Origin: CAYJBH01 sp964368625
GTDB lineage: Bacteria; Bacillota; Clostridia; Oscillospirales; Ruminococcaceae
Direction: 5' to 3'
Assembly (NCBI GenBank): GCA_964368625.1
Contig: CAYJBH010000027.1
Coordinates: 1-41,522, forward strand
Length of the DNA stretch: 41,522 bases
Positions 24,612 through 33,105 of this stretch are shown in pieces. A program made the translations under genes and the position numbers. The notes under the pieces were generated by a model. It did no database searches, was not told where the DNA came from, and saw only the letters and a program-made list of their open reading frames with translations. Position 1 is the first letter of the stretch; each line of letters begins with the position of its first letter.

Positions 24612-26288
24612 TTAAAGGCTTTTGATAAAATTGTTGCATAACTCAGCAAGTTCAGCTAATTTTTTTTCAGATGATGATAAGGTATCTCCAACAGCGGTTA
24701 AATAAAGCTTAAGTTTAGGCTCGGTTCCGGAAGGTCGCACGATTACGAAACAGCCACCAGCTAGCTCCATGCTAACTACATTGCTTTTTGGTAAACCGGT
24801 ATCATCATTTTCATAATCAACCATACTAATAATATCCTTATCAACAAAGCTACTGCCCCGTAATTCCCTAACTTTATCTATTATGCAGTTCATCTCGTTC
24901 ATGCCATTAGCACCCTCAAACTCAAAGGTTAAGAGTTGTTGTTTATAGTATCCATAGTTATCGTAGGCATCCTTTAAGGCATCTAACAAAGTTTTTCCGT
25001 TAGCCTTATAATATGCTGCCATTTCACAGATTAACATTGCGGCTATAACAGCATCCTTATCACGAACGAAGCTACCGGAGAGATATCCATAGCTCTCCTC
25101 AAAACCGATGATAAATCGCTCTTCTTCGCCAATTTTTTCAAGCTTTGCTATCTGTTCACCAATAAACTTAAAGCCTGTTAAAACATTAATAAGCTGAAAA
25201 TTGTATTTTTTAGCAACGGCGTTAACCATCTCGGTTGTAACTATAGTCTTAACAACAACCGGGTTTTTAGGCATTGTGCCGTTTTCAATACGCTGTGAAC
25301 ACAGATACTCGGTGAGAAGTATACCCATCTCGTTACCGCTTATAAGGCGAACCTTATCGTTTGTTACATAGCCGGCGCCAACCCTATCACAGTCAGGGTC
25401 GGTTGCTAGAAAAAAATCAGCAGATGATTTTTTAGCATATTCCGCAGCAAGCCTCATCGCCTCCTCTATCTCAGGGTTTGGGTAGGGGCAGGTAGGAAAG
25501 TTTCCGTCGGGCTGGGTTTGTTCGGCAACCATCTCAATATTAATATTGCCAAGAAGTTTAAGGATTTCTCTAACAGGTTTGTTGCCTGCGCCGTTTAAAG
25601 GGCTAAAAACAATATTAAGGGGCACGGCAGGCTTTTGAACACTTAGTTCTAAAACCTGCTTATAATAACCATCGATAATATCATTAGTTATATATGTGAT
25701 CAATCCCTTGTTAAGTAAATCGTCGAAAGATGGTTGTTCTTTGGTGAAATCATCCTCTTTTTTTATGTAGCCTGAAATTTCGTCGGCTGCTTCTAATGTT
25801 ATCTGGCACCCATCATCGCCATAAACCTTATAACCGTTATATTTTGCAGGATTATGGCTTGCGGTAATAACTATACCGCCACTGCAATTTAATTCGCGAA
25901 CAGCGTATGACAACATAGGAGTTGGCATTAGTTCGCTGTAGATAAAAATCTTAACACCCATATTCGCAAGCGTTGCGGCGGCTATATTTGCAAATATATC
26001 GCTCTTTATCCTGCTGTCGTATGCTATTGCACAGCTCGGGCTTGAGAAGTTGGACAGAAGATAATGGCCTAACCCTCTTGTGGCCTTTGCAACGGTGTAG
26101 ATGTTCATCATGTTGGAACCGGCGCCGATAACGCCACGCAATCCACCGGTTCCAAAACTTAAGTCTTTATAAAATGCATTCTCGATAGAAGTTTGGTTGT
26201 TCTTTATTGATAACAATTCGTCTAAAATTTCCTTATCAAGGTTCTCCTTTGATATCCAACTTTGATATCTTGATAAATAGTTTTCCAT
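24612..26288 (-). CDS. Phosphohexomutase (phosphoglucomutase/phosphomannomutase family)
   Basis: 558 residues, alpha-D-phosphohexomutase with four domains. Active serine Ser144 in ITASHNPAKYNGYKVYGDDG, metal loop ATDPDCDRVG, sugar loop IGFEESYGY and phosphate-binding RPSGTEPK are all present. It interconverts hexose-1-P and hexose-6-P (glucose, possibly mannose). Length matches the PgcA-type enzymes of Firmicutes. The start was set at ATG 26288 with AGAGGTG upstream; GTG 26294 falls within that ribosome site. It follows the GH38 gene by 20 bp on the same strand, so mannose or glucose phosphate released by catabolism is its likely input. Confidence 0.9.
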   Translation of the reverse strand: MENYLSRYQSWISKENLDKEILDELLSIKNNQTSIENAFYKDLSFGTGGLRGVIGAGSNMMNIYTVAKATRGLGHYLLSNFSSPSCAIAYDSRIKSDIFANIAAATLANMGVKIFIYSELMPTPMLSYAVRELNCSGGIVITASHNPAKYNGYKVYGDDGCQITLEAADEISGYIKKEDDFTKEQPSFDDLLNKGLITYITNDIIDGYYKQVLELSVQKPAVPLNIVFSPLNGAGNKPVREILKLLGNINIEMVAEQTQPDGNFPTCPYPNPEIEEAMRLAAEYAKKSSADFFLATDPDCDRVGAGYVTNDKVRLISGNEMGILLTEYLCSQRIENGTMPKNPVVVKTIVTTEMVNAVAKKYNFQLINVLTGFKFIGEQIAKLEKIGEEERFIIGFEESYGYLSGSFVRDKDAVIAAMLICEMAAYYKANGKTLLDALKDAYDNYGYYKQQLLTFEFEGANGMNEMNCIIDKVRELRGSSFVDKDIISMVDYENDDTGLPKSNVVSMELAGGCFVIVRPSGTEPKLKLYLTAVGDTLSSSEKKLAELAELCNNFIKSL

Positions 26289-26308
26289 CTGCACCTCTAA
26301 AATAGTTA

Positions 26309-29300
26309 TTAGTTGTCGTTTTTTTCTTTGTGAACATAGTAGTCGGTAATATATTCACTAACTCGTTTATCAATTCGAGCAAGGTTTAGTCCATAGGCAA
26401 GCTCGCGAAGTCTTGGGGTTAAGCTCTCCTGATGCTCGATAAACTCTTTGCTGTCTGCGCCATATTTTTCACGCATCATTGTTTCTCTTGCAAATATAGC
26501 AGATAATCTTGCCTCAAGTGACGCACGCTGAATTGCATATGCATACATCATTAGTGTTGCGGCGTTTGTTTTTTCTGCGGCACTCGGATTTTCTTTTGCT
26601 GCTAATTCCTTTTCTGCCTCCTGAGCCTTTGCAAGCTTTTGTGCATACTCTGCCTCGGCAGAATCCGCTCTGGCCTCCTCACTCTTAACCTCTTCTATTG
26701 TAACACAGTCCGGAATTGTGTAGTTACTAAAATTAATAATAGCGGTTGGGTATGAAAGAATTGAAAAATCAATTTCTTTATCGCTGTTAATTGCTGTTTT
26801 AGAAATTGTTTTAGTCTCAACACGAACGGTAACAATCTCTCTAGGCTTAACGGTTAGCGTAACTTCTTCGTTATTGATGGTTAACTCTTCCTTTTCAGCC
26901 TCATACGGTGTAGCAGTTGAAACTTTAACGGCAAACGGAACAGCAATCTTCTCTACAACCTCGGTATCGTTTGGATTATATACCCTTATAACAACATCAT
27001 CACTGTTTTCTGCACATTTAAGTGCTGATAGATGCAGTTTACCTCCTGATAAGCTTGCAAAGCTCTTACTGATATCTAATGCTCCTCCATGCACGCTGTT
27101 CTTAACAGCTAACATTGGTGTAACATAACCTACAGCAATGTTATCTAGTTCATGATCGGTAGGAGCGGTGTTAAGCGAACAGAATCCATAATTAAAGGTC
27201 ATGTCCCTTAGGCATTGTGCTCCCGGAGTTAGCATCTCCGGTCCTGCATCGCCAATCCTAGTATGTAGGTCAAATCTTGCCAACCAGCCAAGTGAACGGA
27301 AAAGCGTTAATGCAACAGTGTTCTTAGAAGGAAGTATCTCATATTCCGGCAGGCCTACGTTAAGAACAGCTGCTGTAATATTGCCGTCGGTAACTGCACA
27401 GAAATCTCGCTGTGGGAACTGAGTAATCGGGATGCATTCTCTTGCACCTATGATAATTCGCTTAACATTTTCAGGAATGCTGTCGTTATCAAACTCTTTA
27501 GGTATTATTGGATGACTAGTAACGTCAAACTGAGTCTGTGCATAGGAGCAATCGGCGGTTATCTCGGTAGGGAATAAAACGCGAATGCGGTGGTCTCGGC
27601 AGGTGTTTCTAAGTGATGTTTCAAATCTTAAAACGGGGTCGCCCTTCGTAAGCGTTACAGTAGTAGTTATGGGGATTTCATTCGTTTCAGTGCTTCTGCC
27701 GGCACGGTTATCGGCTATACTTTTAGGTAGTGCCCAAACGCGTTCGATTGTGAATGTTGATTGAACTGCGCCATGTGATACGGTAACATTAGCATCTACT
27801 CCAAGAGTGGTTAGAGGTATATCGTTAGGAATAAATGAATAGTTATATTCGTCTCCGCTGTCGGCCATGTTCTCAAGCGCTCCTACAGAGGTGTATTTTT
27901 TACCGGTTACTTTATCGGTAATATTAAACGTTCCATCGGTGTTGCAAACAACACTAATATACTCATTTTCTGCCATCATTTCGGAAGAATTGTCAATATT
28001 TACAACACCGTCCCTGTAAAGTCCGATACTCTCGCTAGCCATTGCTGCTATCTTAACTATAACCACAACCCCTGTATCACATCTTTGCGATTCGCAGACA
28101 TCTCCGTTAGAATTTTTAACAACTATGTTGTAGTCGGCATTAAATGGAAGGAAAACGCTCTGGCTACGTTCAACAGCCATGGTGTTGAAAATAGTATAAA
28201 CTGCAACGCTATCAGCAAACATAGAGGTATCAGAAGCGGTGGATAAGGTTGATACAGCACTTTTAGTCATCTCTTCGCTTAGGCCAATGGTAACAGCAAA
28301 ACGATCCTCCATGTCATAATGAACATCATCAACACTAACCGCACAGATGCTGTCATGTGGATGATTTTTAAGTAAAACCTTCCATGCGGTGTCCATCTTG
28401 CTATGGGGGTAATCGCAGCCGGTTAATGCGGTAGCCATTGCACTAAGTGGCTCTGCATAGGATTCTAGCTGGCGCTGAGCATAGTAGTTGGATGTTTTGA
28501 GATACATGCGAGCCGAAAGAATGCCAGGGAAAACTGAAATATATCTTCCGCTATATAATGCACCGTGAAGCTGCTGTAGCTCACCACGGCCATCAACCAA
28601 TGCCTGCATGTATTCGTCTGGTGAACTCTGTTTAATTACAAAGTTTTTAAAATCGGCCTTACCATCTTCTATGAAGGGAAGAATGTCATCAGGCTGCATC
28701 TCTTGATCATATCCATTCATTAATAAGACGTTTCCGGTAGTAGCAAACGGAGCAATTTTTTCAACCTCGTTTGTAATTCTCTCGTAAATTATTTCCGGAT
28801 AATCTGCAAGATGCATTGCATTTCGGTAGCTAGAGAGAAGATAGCCACAGGTCATTTTTGTTCCATCTGCGCCGACCCATTCAAACTCGCTATTTAGATT
28901 AAACGGATCAAGTTCAACACCCCTCCAAACAACAATTCCTTTCATATCGAACTGTTTATGAAGCTGTGGGGCTTGAGAAATTTGTCCAAAACTATCAAGT
29001 ATCCATCCGGTTTTGGTACCGCCGCCAAGCTCTTCAGACATGGTTTTACCAATAAGCATGTTTCGGATTAAAGACTCACCGCTAACAAGCTGCCAGTCCG
29101 GCTGTAGGTAATAGGGTCCGATTACCAGTTGTCCCTTTGTTGCGTAACCTTTAACACGAGCTTTAAAGTCTTCAACGTTACGTCCTAACTTCTCAAGTTC
29201 TACATAGCAGTCATCCAACATTGAGGTTTGACCATCTAACACAAATCGATAGGAGTCATTTTGATCCATTCTTTCAAAGAGACCCTCAAAGAATGGGGGT

Positions 29301-29386
29301 AACCATTCGTTTACATACCTACTATTTATATACCATTCCCTGTCCCAATGAGTATGTGAAATTATGTGTGCGGTTTGCTTGTTCAT
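26309..29386 (-). CDS. GH38 alpha-mannosidase, possible mannosylglycerate hydrolase
   Basis: 1025 residues, no signal peptide, cytoplasmic. N-terminal GH38 domain: HIISHTHWDREW (zinc ligands His13 and Asp15), VLDGQTSMLDD, GPYYLQPDWQL, and WILDSFGQ with nucleophile Asp131; the later KNHPHDSICAVSVDDVH supplies another zinc His. Middle helical bundle, then beta domains from about residue 430. The last about 120 residues are an Ala/Glu-rich coiled coil, longer than in E. coli MngB (about 877 residues). The N-terminal pattern resembles MngB (mannosylglycerate side) and streptococcal alpha-1,3-mannosidase. The divergent neighbour is glycerate kinase, which favours mannosylglycerate as substrate. 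Ribosome site AAAGGAG precedes the ATG. Other alpha-mannosides cannot be excluded. Confidence 0.85.
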   Translation of the reverse strand: MNKQTAHIISHTHWDREWYINSRYVNEWLPPFFEGLFERMDQNDSYRFVLDGQTSMLDDCYVELEKLGRNVEDFKARVKGYATKGQLVIGPYYLQPDWQLVSGESLIRNMLIGKTMSEELGGGTKTGWILDSFGQISQAPQLHKQFDMKGIVVWRGVELDPFNLNSEFEWVGADGTKMTCGYLLSSYRNAMHLADYPEIIYERITNEVEKIAPFATTGNVLLMNGYDQEMQPDDILPFIEDGKADFKNFVIKQSSPDEYMQALVDGRGELQQLHGALYSGRYISVFPGILSARMYLKTSNYYAQRQLESYAEPLSAMATALTGCDYPHSKMDTAWKVLLKNHPHDSICAVSVDDVHYDMEDRFAVTIGLSEEMTKSAVSTLSTASDTSMFADSVAVYTIFNTMAVERSQSVFLPFNADYNIVVKNSNGDVCESQRCDTGVVVIVKIAAMASESIGLYRDGVVNIDNSSEMMAENEYISVVCNTDGTFNITDKVTGKKYTSVGALENMADSGDEYNYSFIPNDIPLTTLGVDANVTVSHGAVQSTFTIERVWALPKSIADNRAGRSTETNEIPITTTVTLTKGDPVLRFETSLRNTCRDHRIRVLFPTEITADCSYAQTQFDVTSHPIIPKEFDNDSIPENVKRIIIGARECIPITQFPQRDFCAVTDGNITAAVLNVGLPEYEILPSKNTVALTLFRSLGWLARFDLHTRIGDAGPEMLTPGAQCLRDMTFNYGFCSLNTAPTDHELDNIAVGYVTPMLAVKNSVHGGALDISKSFASLSGGKLHLSALKCAENSDDVVIRVYNPNDTEVVEKIAVPFAVKVSTATPYEAEKEELTINNEEVTLTVKPREIVTVRVETKTISKTAINSDKEIDFSILSYPTAIINFSNYTIPDCVTIEEVKSEEARADSAEAEYAQKLAKAQEAEKELAAKENPSAAEKTNAATLMMYAYAIQRASLEARLSAIFARETMMREKYGADSKEFIEHQESLTPRLRELAYGLNLARIDKRVSEYITDYYVHKEKNDN

Positions 29387-29429
29387 TATAGTCTCCTTTG
29401 TATTGTGTTGTCAAGGCGTTATTGTGATG

Positions 29430-29458
29430 TTGCAATGTTTGCCAACATATGTTATTAT
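29430..29458 (+). promoter_or_regulatory. Promoter of the glycerate kinase gene
   Basis: TTGCAA (29430-29435), 17-bp spacer, TATTAT (29453-29458), 35 bp before the start codon. The GH38 gene reads away on the other strand from the same 107-bp region; I could not place its promoter firmly. Confidence 0.5.
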
Positions 29459-29460
29459 TA

Positions 29461-29481
29461 ATATCAAATAAATATTGATAT
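29461..29481. promoter_or_regulatory. Inverted repeat at the glycerate kinase transcription start
   Basis: ATATCAA (29461-29467) and TTGATAT (29475-29481) are perfect complements around 7 nt. The repeat lies just after the -10 box, a typical repressor position. It is AT-rich, so chance cannot be ruled out. Confidence 0.35.
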
Positions 29482-29493
29482 AAAATGAGGTGC

Positions 29494-30630
29494 ATGTTGA
29501 AAAAAATAATTCTAATTCCCGATTCATTTAAGGGAACAATGTCATCGGTAGAGGTTTGCGATATCTTGAAAGAAAGTATTTCTAAATTCTCTGATGCATC
29601 AATTATCAGTGTTCCGGTTGCAGATGGGGGAGAGGGGAGCGTTGATGCTTTTCTAGCCGCACTTGATGGTGAAAAAAGATTTGTCACTGTTAAAAATCCA
29701 TACTTTGAAGATATGCAAGGCTTTTATGGTGTTATTCACGAAGGGAAAACAGCTGTTATCGAGATGGCTGCTTGTGCCGGATTGCCGTTAGTTGAGGATC
29801 GAAAAGATCCGTGCCAAACAACTACTTACGGTGTAGGACAACTTATGCTCCATGCTGTTGAAAATGGCTGTGATCATATTATTCTCGGTCTTGGCGGTAG
29901 TAGTACGAATGATGCCGGAGCTGGATGTGCGGCTGCTGTAGGTGTTCGTTTTACCAACAAAAACAACGAGGAATTTGTTCCGGTAGGTGGTACGCTTAAC
30001 GAAATTGTGAATATTAATATAGATAACGTTGCGAAGAGTATTAAAGATGCTAAAATAACGATAATGTGTGATATCGATAATCCACTTTATGGAGAAACAG
30101 GTGCCGCATATATCTTTGGTCCTCAAAAGGGTGCAGATGTTGAAACGGTAAAATACTTAGATGAAAATCTAAAACATTTCTCAGATATCGTTAATAATGA
30201 TTTAGAGATAAATGTTTCTTCGCTACCCGGCGGCGGTGCTGCTGGTGGAATGGGTGCGGGACTAAACGCTCTGCTTGGCGGTAAGCTTTATATGGGTATC
30301 GAAACAGTTCTAGATACCGTAGGTTTCGATAATCTAATAACCGACGCTGACCTTGTTATTAGCGGTGAGGGCAGAATCGATGGTCAGAGTGCAAGGGGAA
30401 AGGTTGTTGCCGGAATTGCAAAAAGAACGTCTGCTCAGGGTGTTCCTACAATTGCAATAGTAGGCGATGTAGGGGTAGGCTCAGAGCAGTTATATGATAT
30501 GGGACTTACCGCAATTTTTAGCATTAATAGGGTTGCTGTTCTTTTTCCGGAAGCAAAACTTCGTGCTAAACAGGATTTAGCTTCTGTCTGTGAAGATATA
30601 TTTAGATTACTAAAGGCTTTCAATAAATAA
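29494..30630 (+). CDS. Glycerate kinase (GlxK/GarK family)
   Basis: About 378 residues, cytoplasmic, glycerate 2-kinase type I fold. Hallmarks: IILIPDSFKGTMSS at the N-terminus, VADGGEGSVDAFL, ILGLGGSSTNDAGAGCAAAV, MCDIDNPLYGETGAAYIFGPQKG and ISGEGRIDGQSARGKV. It makes 2-phosphoglycerate (or 3-phosphoglycerate) from D-glycerate with ATP, feeding glycolysis. Start uncertain: ATG 29494 is annotated, but GAGGTG spacing also allows TTG 29497 or ATG 29485. It is divergent from GH38 and convergent with the UroD/ABC operon, sharing a long hairpin terminator. Glycerate from mannosylglycerate is the contextual substrate source. Confidence 0.9.
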   Translation: MLKKIILIPDSFKGTMSSVEVCDILKESISKFSDASIISVPVADGGEGSVDAFLAALDGEKRFVTVKNPYFEDMQGFYGVIHEGKTAVIEMAACAGLPLVEDRKDPCQTTTYGVGQLMLHAVENGCDHIILGLGGSSTNDAGAGCAAAVGVRFTNKNNEEFVPVGGTLNEIVNINIDNVAKSIKDAKITIMCDIDNPLYGETGAAYIFGPQKGADVETVKYLDENLKHFSDIVNNDLEINVSSLPGGGAAGGMGAGLNALLGGKLYMGIETVLDTVGFDNLITDADLVISGEGRIDGQSARGKVVAGIAKRTSAQGVPTIAIVGDVGVGSEQLYDMGLTAIFSINRVAVLFPEAKLRAKQDLASVCEDIFRLLKAFNK

Positions 30631-30647
30631 TAATTAACTAAATTTGA

Positions 30648-30727
30648 GGTTGTCGTTTAACATAACATTTTTTATATAATTTGTTTATTTTATATAATTA
30701 AAACTATGTTAAAGCGACAACCCCTTT
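30648..30727. terminator. Long bidirectional hairpin terminator
   Basis: GGTTGTCGTTTAACATA (30648-30664) pairs with 30705-30722 (TATGTTAAAGCGACAACC) with a single bulged base. The loop is AT-rich and can pair further (TATATAA repeats). CCTTTTTTATT follows on the plus strand. It separates the convergent glycerate kinase and UroD operons. Confidence 0.8.
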
Positions 30728-30728
30728 T

Positions 30729-31838
30729 TTATTGCTGTGAGTTATATTTATCTACCAGTTTACCAACCAACCTAACACGTTCTATGTCACCGGTTGAAGC
30801 AATTTCATCCGATATGCCTAATATTAAATTAGGGGCAAAAAGCTTGATAACCTCTTCTGCCTGAGAGAGGAGTTCATCTTCGGTATACATTGGATCGAAA
30901 AGTAATGCAGAAACACCATCAAGAAGAAACATGTCGCCAAGTGCCTCTTTAACCTCTTCTAGTACAACATCTCCTTGTGGTTTTGGAGTTATCGCCTCGA
31001 TGCCGTCAAGCTTGGTTTGTTTTGCATATTTCAAGAAGTTTTTTGTGTCGCCGTCCCAATGAGCGGAAACAAATTTGCCAGCCTCGTGTAGCTTTTCAAC
31101 ACGTTCATGATAAGCCGGAAGTAGGTAATCCTCAAACATCTGATCGTTTATGATGCCGCAATGAACATTGTCACCAAAATTGATAATATCAACAGGAGAT
31201 GAGTTAACAACATCAATAAGACGCATATGGTTTCGGTCAAGTGCTTTAAAATATTCATGCACGAGATCCTCATAGTCATAGATCGCAAAAACTCCTTCTT
31301 CAACACCCATATCATTTATGAAAAGCCCCTGAACATTTACCCTCGGAAGGTAGATGGTGGGAGAGCACATGCTACCCCATATCTCGTCAACCTCGTTTAG
31401 TATTTTTTGGTCAAATCTCCATTCACTGTTGTCCTCTAACCAGATAGCAACCTTCATGTCATCCTCGTTACAGATTTTCCATTTAATTTTCTGCTCACGC
31501 GGAACTTTTTCAACATAACGGGTAATCTCGGTTAGCCTTCCAACAGGCGTCTCGATTACATGTTCGGTTTCAAGCTCGTTCAGTTTGTTTTTATATCTTC
31601 TAACACTTTGCGGATCAACACGTATAAATGCGTTGTTATAGTCAAGGTATGGTCGTGCTGAACAACCTAAATCTTTATAAATTTCATGTGGTTTTAACCC
31701 TTGGTATCGCAAAGGGAGAGGGGTTCCTGCCGCCATACGATCATCATACCAACAACCTATTCTCGGTTGCCAGATGATTTTTCCGCCGGATTTTTTCTTA
31801 ACTACATCTGCGTGAAGCTGTCGTAAATCTGTTTCCAA
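30729..31838 (-). CDS. UroD-superfamily protein, HWDGD branch
   Basis: 369 residues, soluble. Belongs to the uroporphyrinogen decarboxylase-like barrel family. The central strand region reads IINFGDNVHCGIINDQMFED and YHERVEKLHEAGKFVSAHWD, then GDTKNFLKYAKQTKLDGIEA. The HxDGD motif stands where zinc methyltransferases have HxCG, so chemistry may differ from MtaA. Last gene of the second ABC operon, 24 bp after its UroD-like neighbour. Start is TTG at 31838, with a perfect AAGGAGG 5 nt upstream and no closer ATG. The ring or methyl substrate is unknown; HemE function is unlikely given the lack of heme genes and the missing arginine loop. Confidence 0.72.
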   Translation of the reverse strand: METDLRQLHADVVKKKSGGKIIWQPRIGCWYDDRMAAGTPLPLRYQGLKPHEIYKDLGCSARPYLDYNNAFIRVDPQSVRRYKNKLNELETEHVIETPVGRLTEITRYVEKVPREQKIKWKICNEDDMKVAIWLEDNSEWRFDQKILNEVDEIWGSMCSPTIYLPRVNVQGLFINDMGVEEGVFAIYDYEDLVHEYFKALDRNHMRLIDVVNSSPVDIINFGDNVHCGIINDQMFEDYLLPAYHERVEKLHEAGKFVSAHWDGDTKNFLKYAKQTKLDGIEAITPKPQGDVVLEEVKEALGDMFLLDGVSALLFDPMYTEDELLSQAEEVIKLFAPNLILGISDEIASTGDIERVRLVGKLVDKYNSQQ

Positions 31839-31862
31839 GTTTACCTCCTTAAAATAATATTT

Positions 31863-33092
31863 TTAGTATTTGCCGTATTTTTCAACAGCATTAACCATTG
31901 CTACTAAATTTTCAGGCGGAATACCATGCTGGATATTGTGAACAGCTGTGAAAACAAATCCACCGTCCTTACCAAATATCTCTATATGTTTCTTAACCTG
32001 TGCATCAACCTCTTCGGGCGTTCCCTGCGGTAGAACATATTGAGTGTCGATTCCTCCGCCCCAAAGAATCATATCTTTGCCATATTTTTCCTTAATCATT
32101 ACAGGATCCATTCCGTCTGCGGCAACCTGTATCGGGTTAACAATATCAACACCCATCTTAACAAAGCTGTCGTAAAGTGTATGAACAGAACCGCAGCTGT
32201 GGAAAAATGCTTTAGCCTTAGAATTAGCATGTAGATGGTCGGTTACCTTTTTATAGTTTGGCTCATAGAGCTCTGCAAATGTTTCGGGATTGTAGAATGC
32301 ATTCTTCTGTGTTCCAAAGTCGGAGGTAGACATAACAATTATGTCAATATTGTCGCCAACCGCTTCAAGATACAACTTAAGGTTTACAATAGCCTGCTCG
32401 GCATACACACTAAGCATTTCGTATGCATATTCCGGCTCAAGCGCGGTAACCATCATCCACTGGGTAAAAGGGTGTCTTGCAAAATCACCGGATGTTCCGA
32501 GGTTGCATTTAATAAATTCACCTGCAACGGCATAATCAGTATAATCGTGTAGCGCTTTGGCATTTTTTTCTAGAACCCTTAGCTCGTCATCGGTGTAAAG
32601 AGGGATAGATTTTCTAAACTCTTCGGCAGGGGTAAACTCTATCTCTGCCATAAGGTCAACCTCGGTAAGCATCTTATCAAAGTATAAACCACCCTGTGGC
32701 ATCTTTGCAACGAGTGCACCGGTATTGTCTCTAAGGCAAATTACACCATCTTCGTCGAGGTAGGTATCAAAGCTTCCCGGTACCAATACCTCATTATTGT
32801 TCTGAGTTTTCCAGCTCTTCCAGTTTTCATTGCGATACCCAAAGCTTGTAGCCGGATTTTCAAGAGGAATAACATCACTGTGTAGGAAGTTTCTCATGTG
32901 GCCTTCAACTCTTGTTAGCAGCTGATATTGATCGTAAACCTTTGGTAGCTCGCAGTCAAACCCAAGGTGTCTTGCAAGCTCTAGATACATATCAACATGT
33001 ATACCGGTGAGGAGGGTTCCGCCTATATCGGTTGGTATTCTATCCGGTATCTTACGGTTAATAACCGCCTGAATTCTTTCTCTAGAAGTCAT
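31863..33092 (-). CDS. UroD-superfamily protein with HxCG motif (MtaA/CmuA-like)
   Basis: 409 residues. N-terminal TSRERIQAVINRKIPDRIPT is the family opening. FFHSCGSVHTLYDSFVKMGV, with His298 and Cys300, is the zinc-binding motif of corrinoid:coenzyme M-type methyltransferases, followed by VDIVNPIQVAADGMDP and LWGGGIDTQYVLPQGTPEEV. This is the most methyltransferase-like of the three UroD proteins. Zinc would activate a thiol or similar methyl acceptor. No corrinoid protein or activator gene is in the window, so the methyl carrier, if any, is elsewhere. It is transcribed with the ABC transporter, 13 bp after the ATPase stop. Confidence 0.75.
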   Translation of the reverse strand: MTSRERIQAVINRKIPDRIPTDIGGTLLTGIHVDMYLELARHLGFDCELPKVYDQYQLLTRVEGHMRNFLHSDVIPLENPATSFGYRNENWKSWKTQNNNEVLVPGSFDTYLDEDGVICLRDNTGALVAKMPQGGLYFDKMLTEVDLMAEIEFTPAEEFRKSIPLYTDDELRVLEKNAKALHDYTDYAVAGEFIKCNLGTSGDFARHPFTQWMMVTALEPEYAYEMLSVYAEQAIVNLKLYLEAVGDNIDIIVMSTSDFGTQKNAFYNPETFAELYEPNYKKVTDHLHANSKAKAFFHSCGSVHTLYDSFVKMGVDIVNPIQVAADGMDPVMIKEKYGKDMILWGGGIDTQYVLPQGTPEEVDAQVKKHIEIFGKDGGFVFTAVHNIQHGIPPENLVAMVNAVEKYGKY

Positions 33093-33105
33093 AATGCTAA
33101 ATCTC

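Noticed and set aside
29387..29415. TTGACA-18-TATAAT on the minus strand before GH38
   Set aside because: The -10 box overlaps the GH38 start codon, so it could only give a leaderless or truncated message although a good ribosome site is present.
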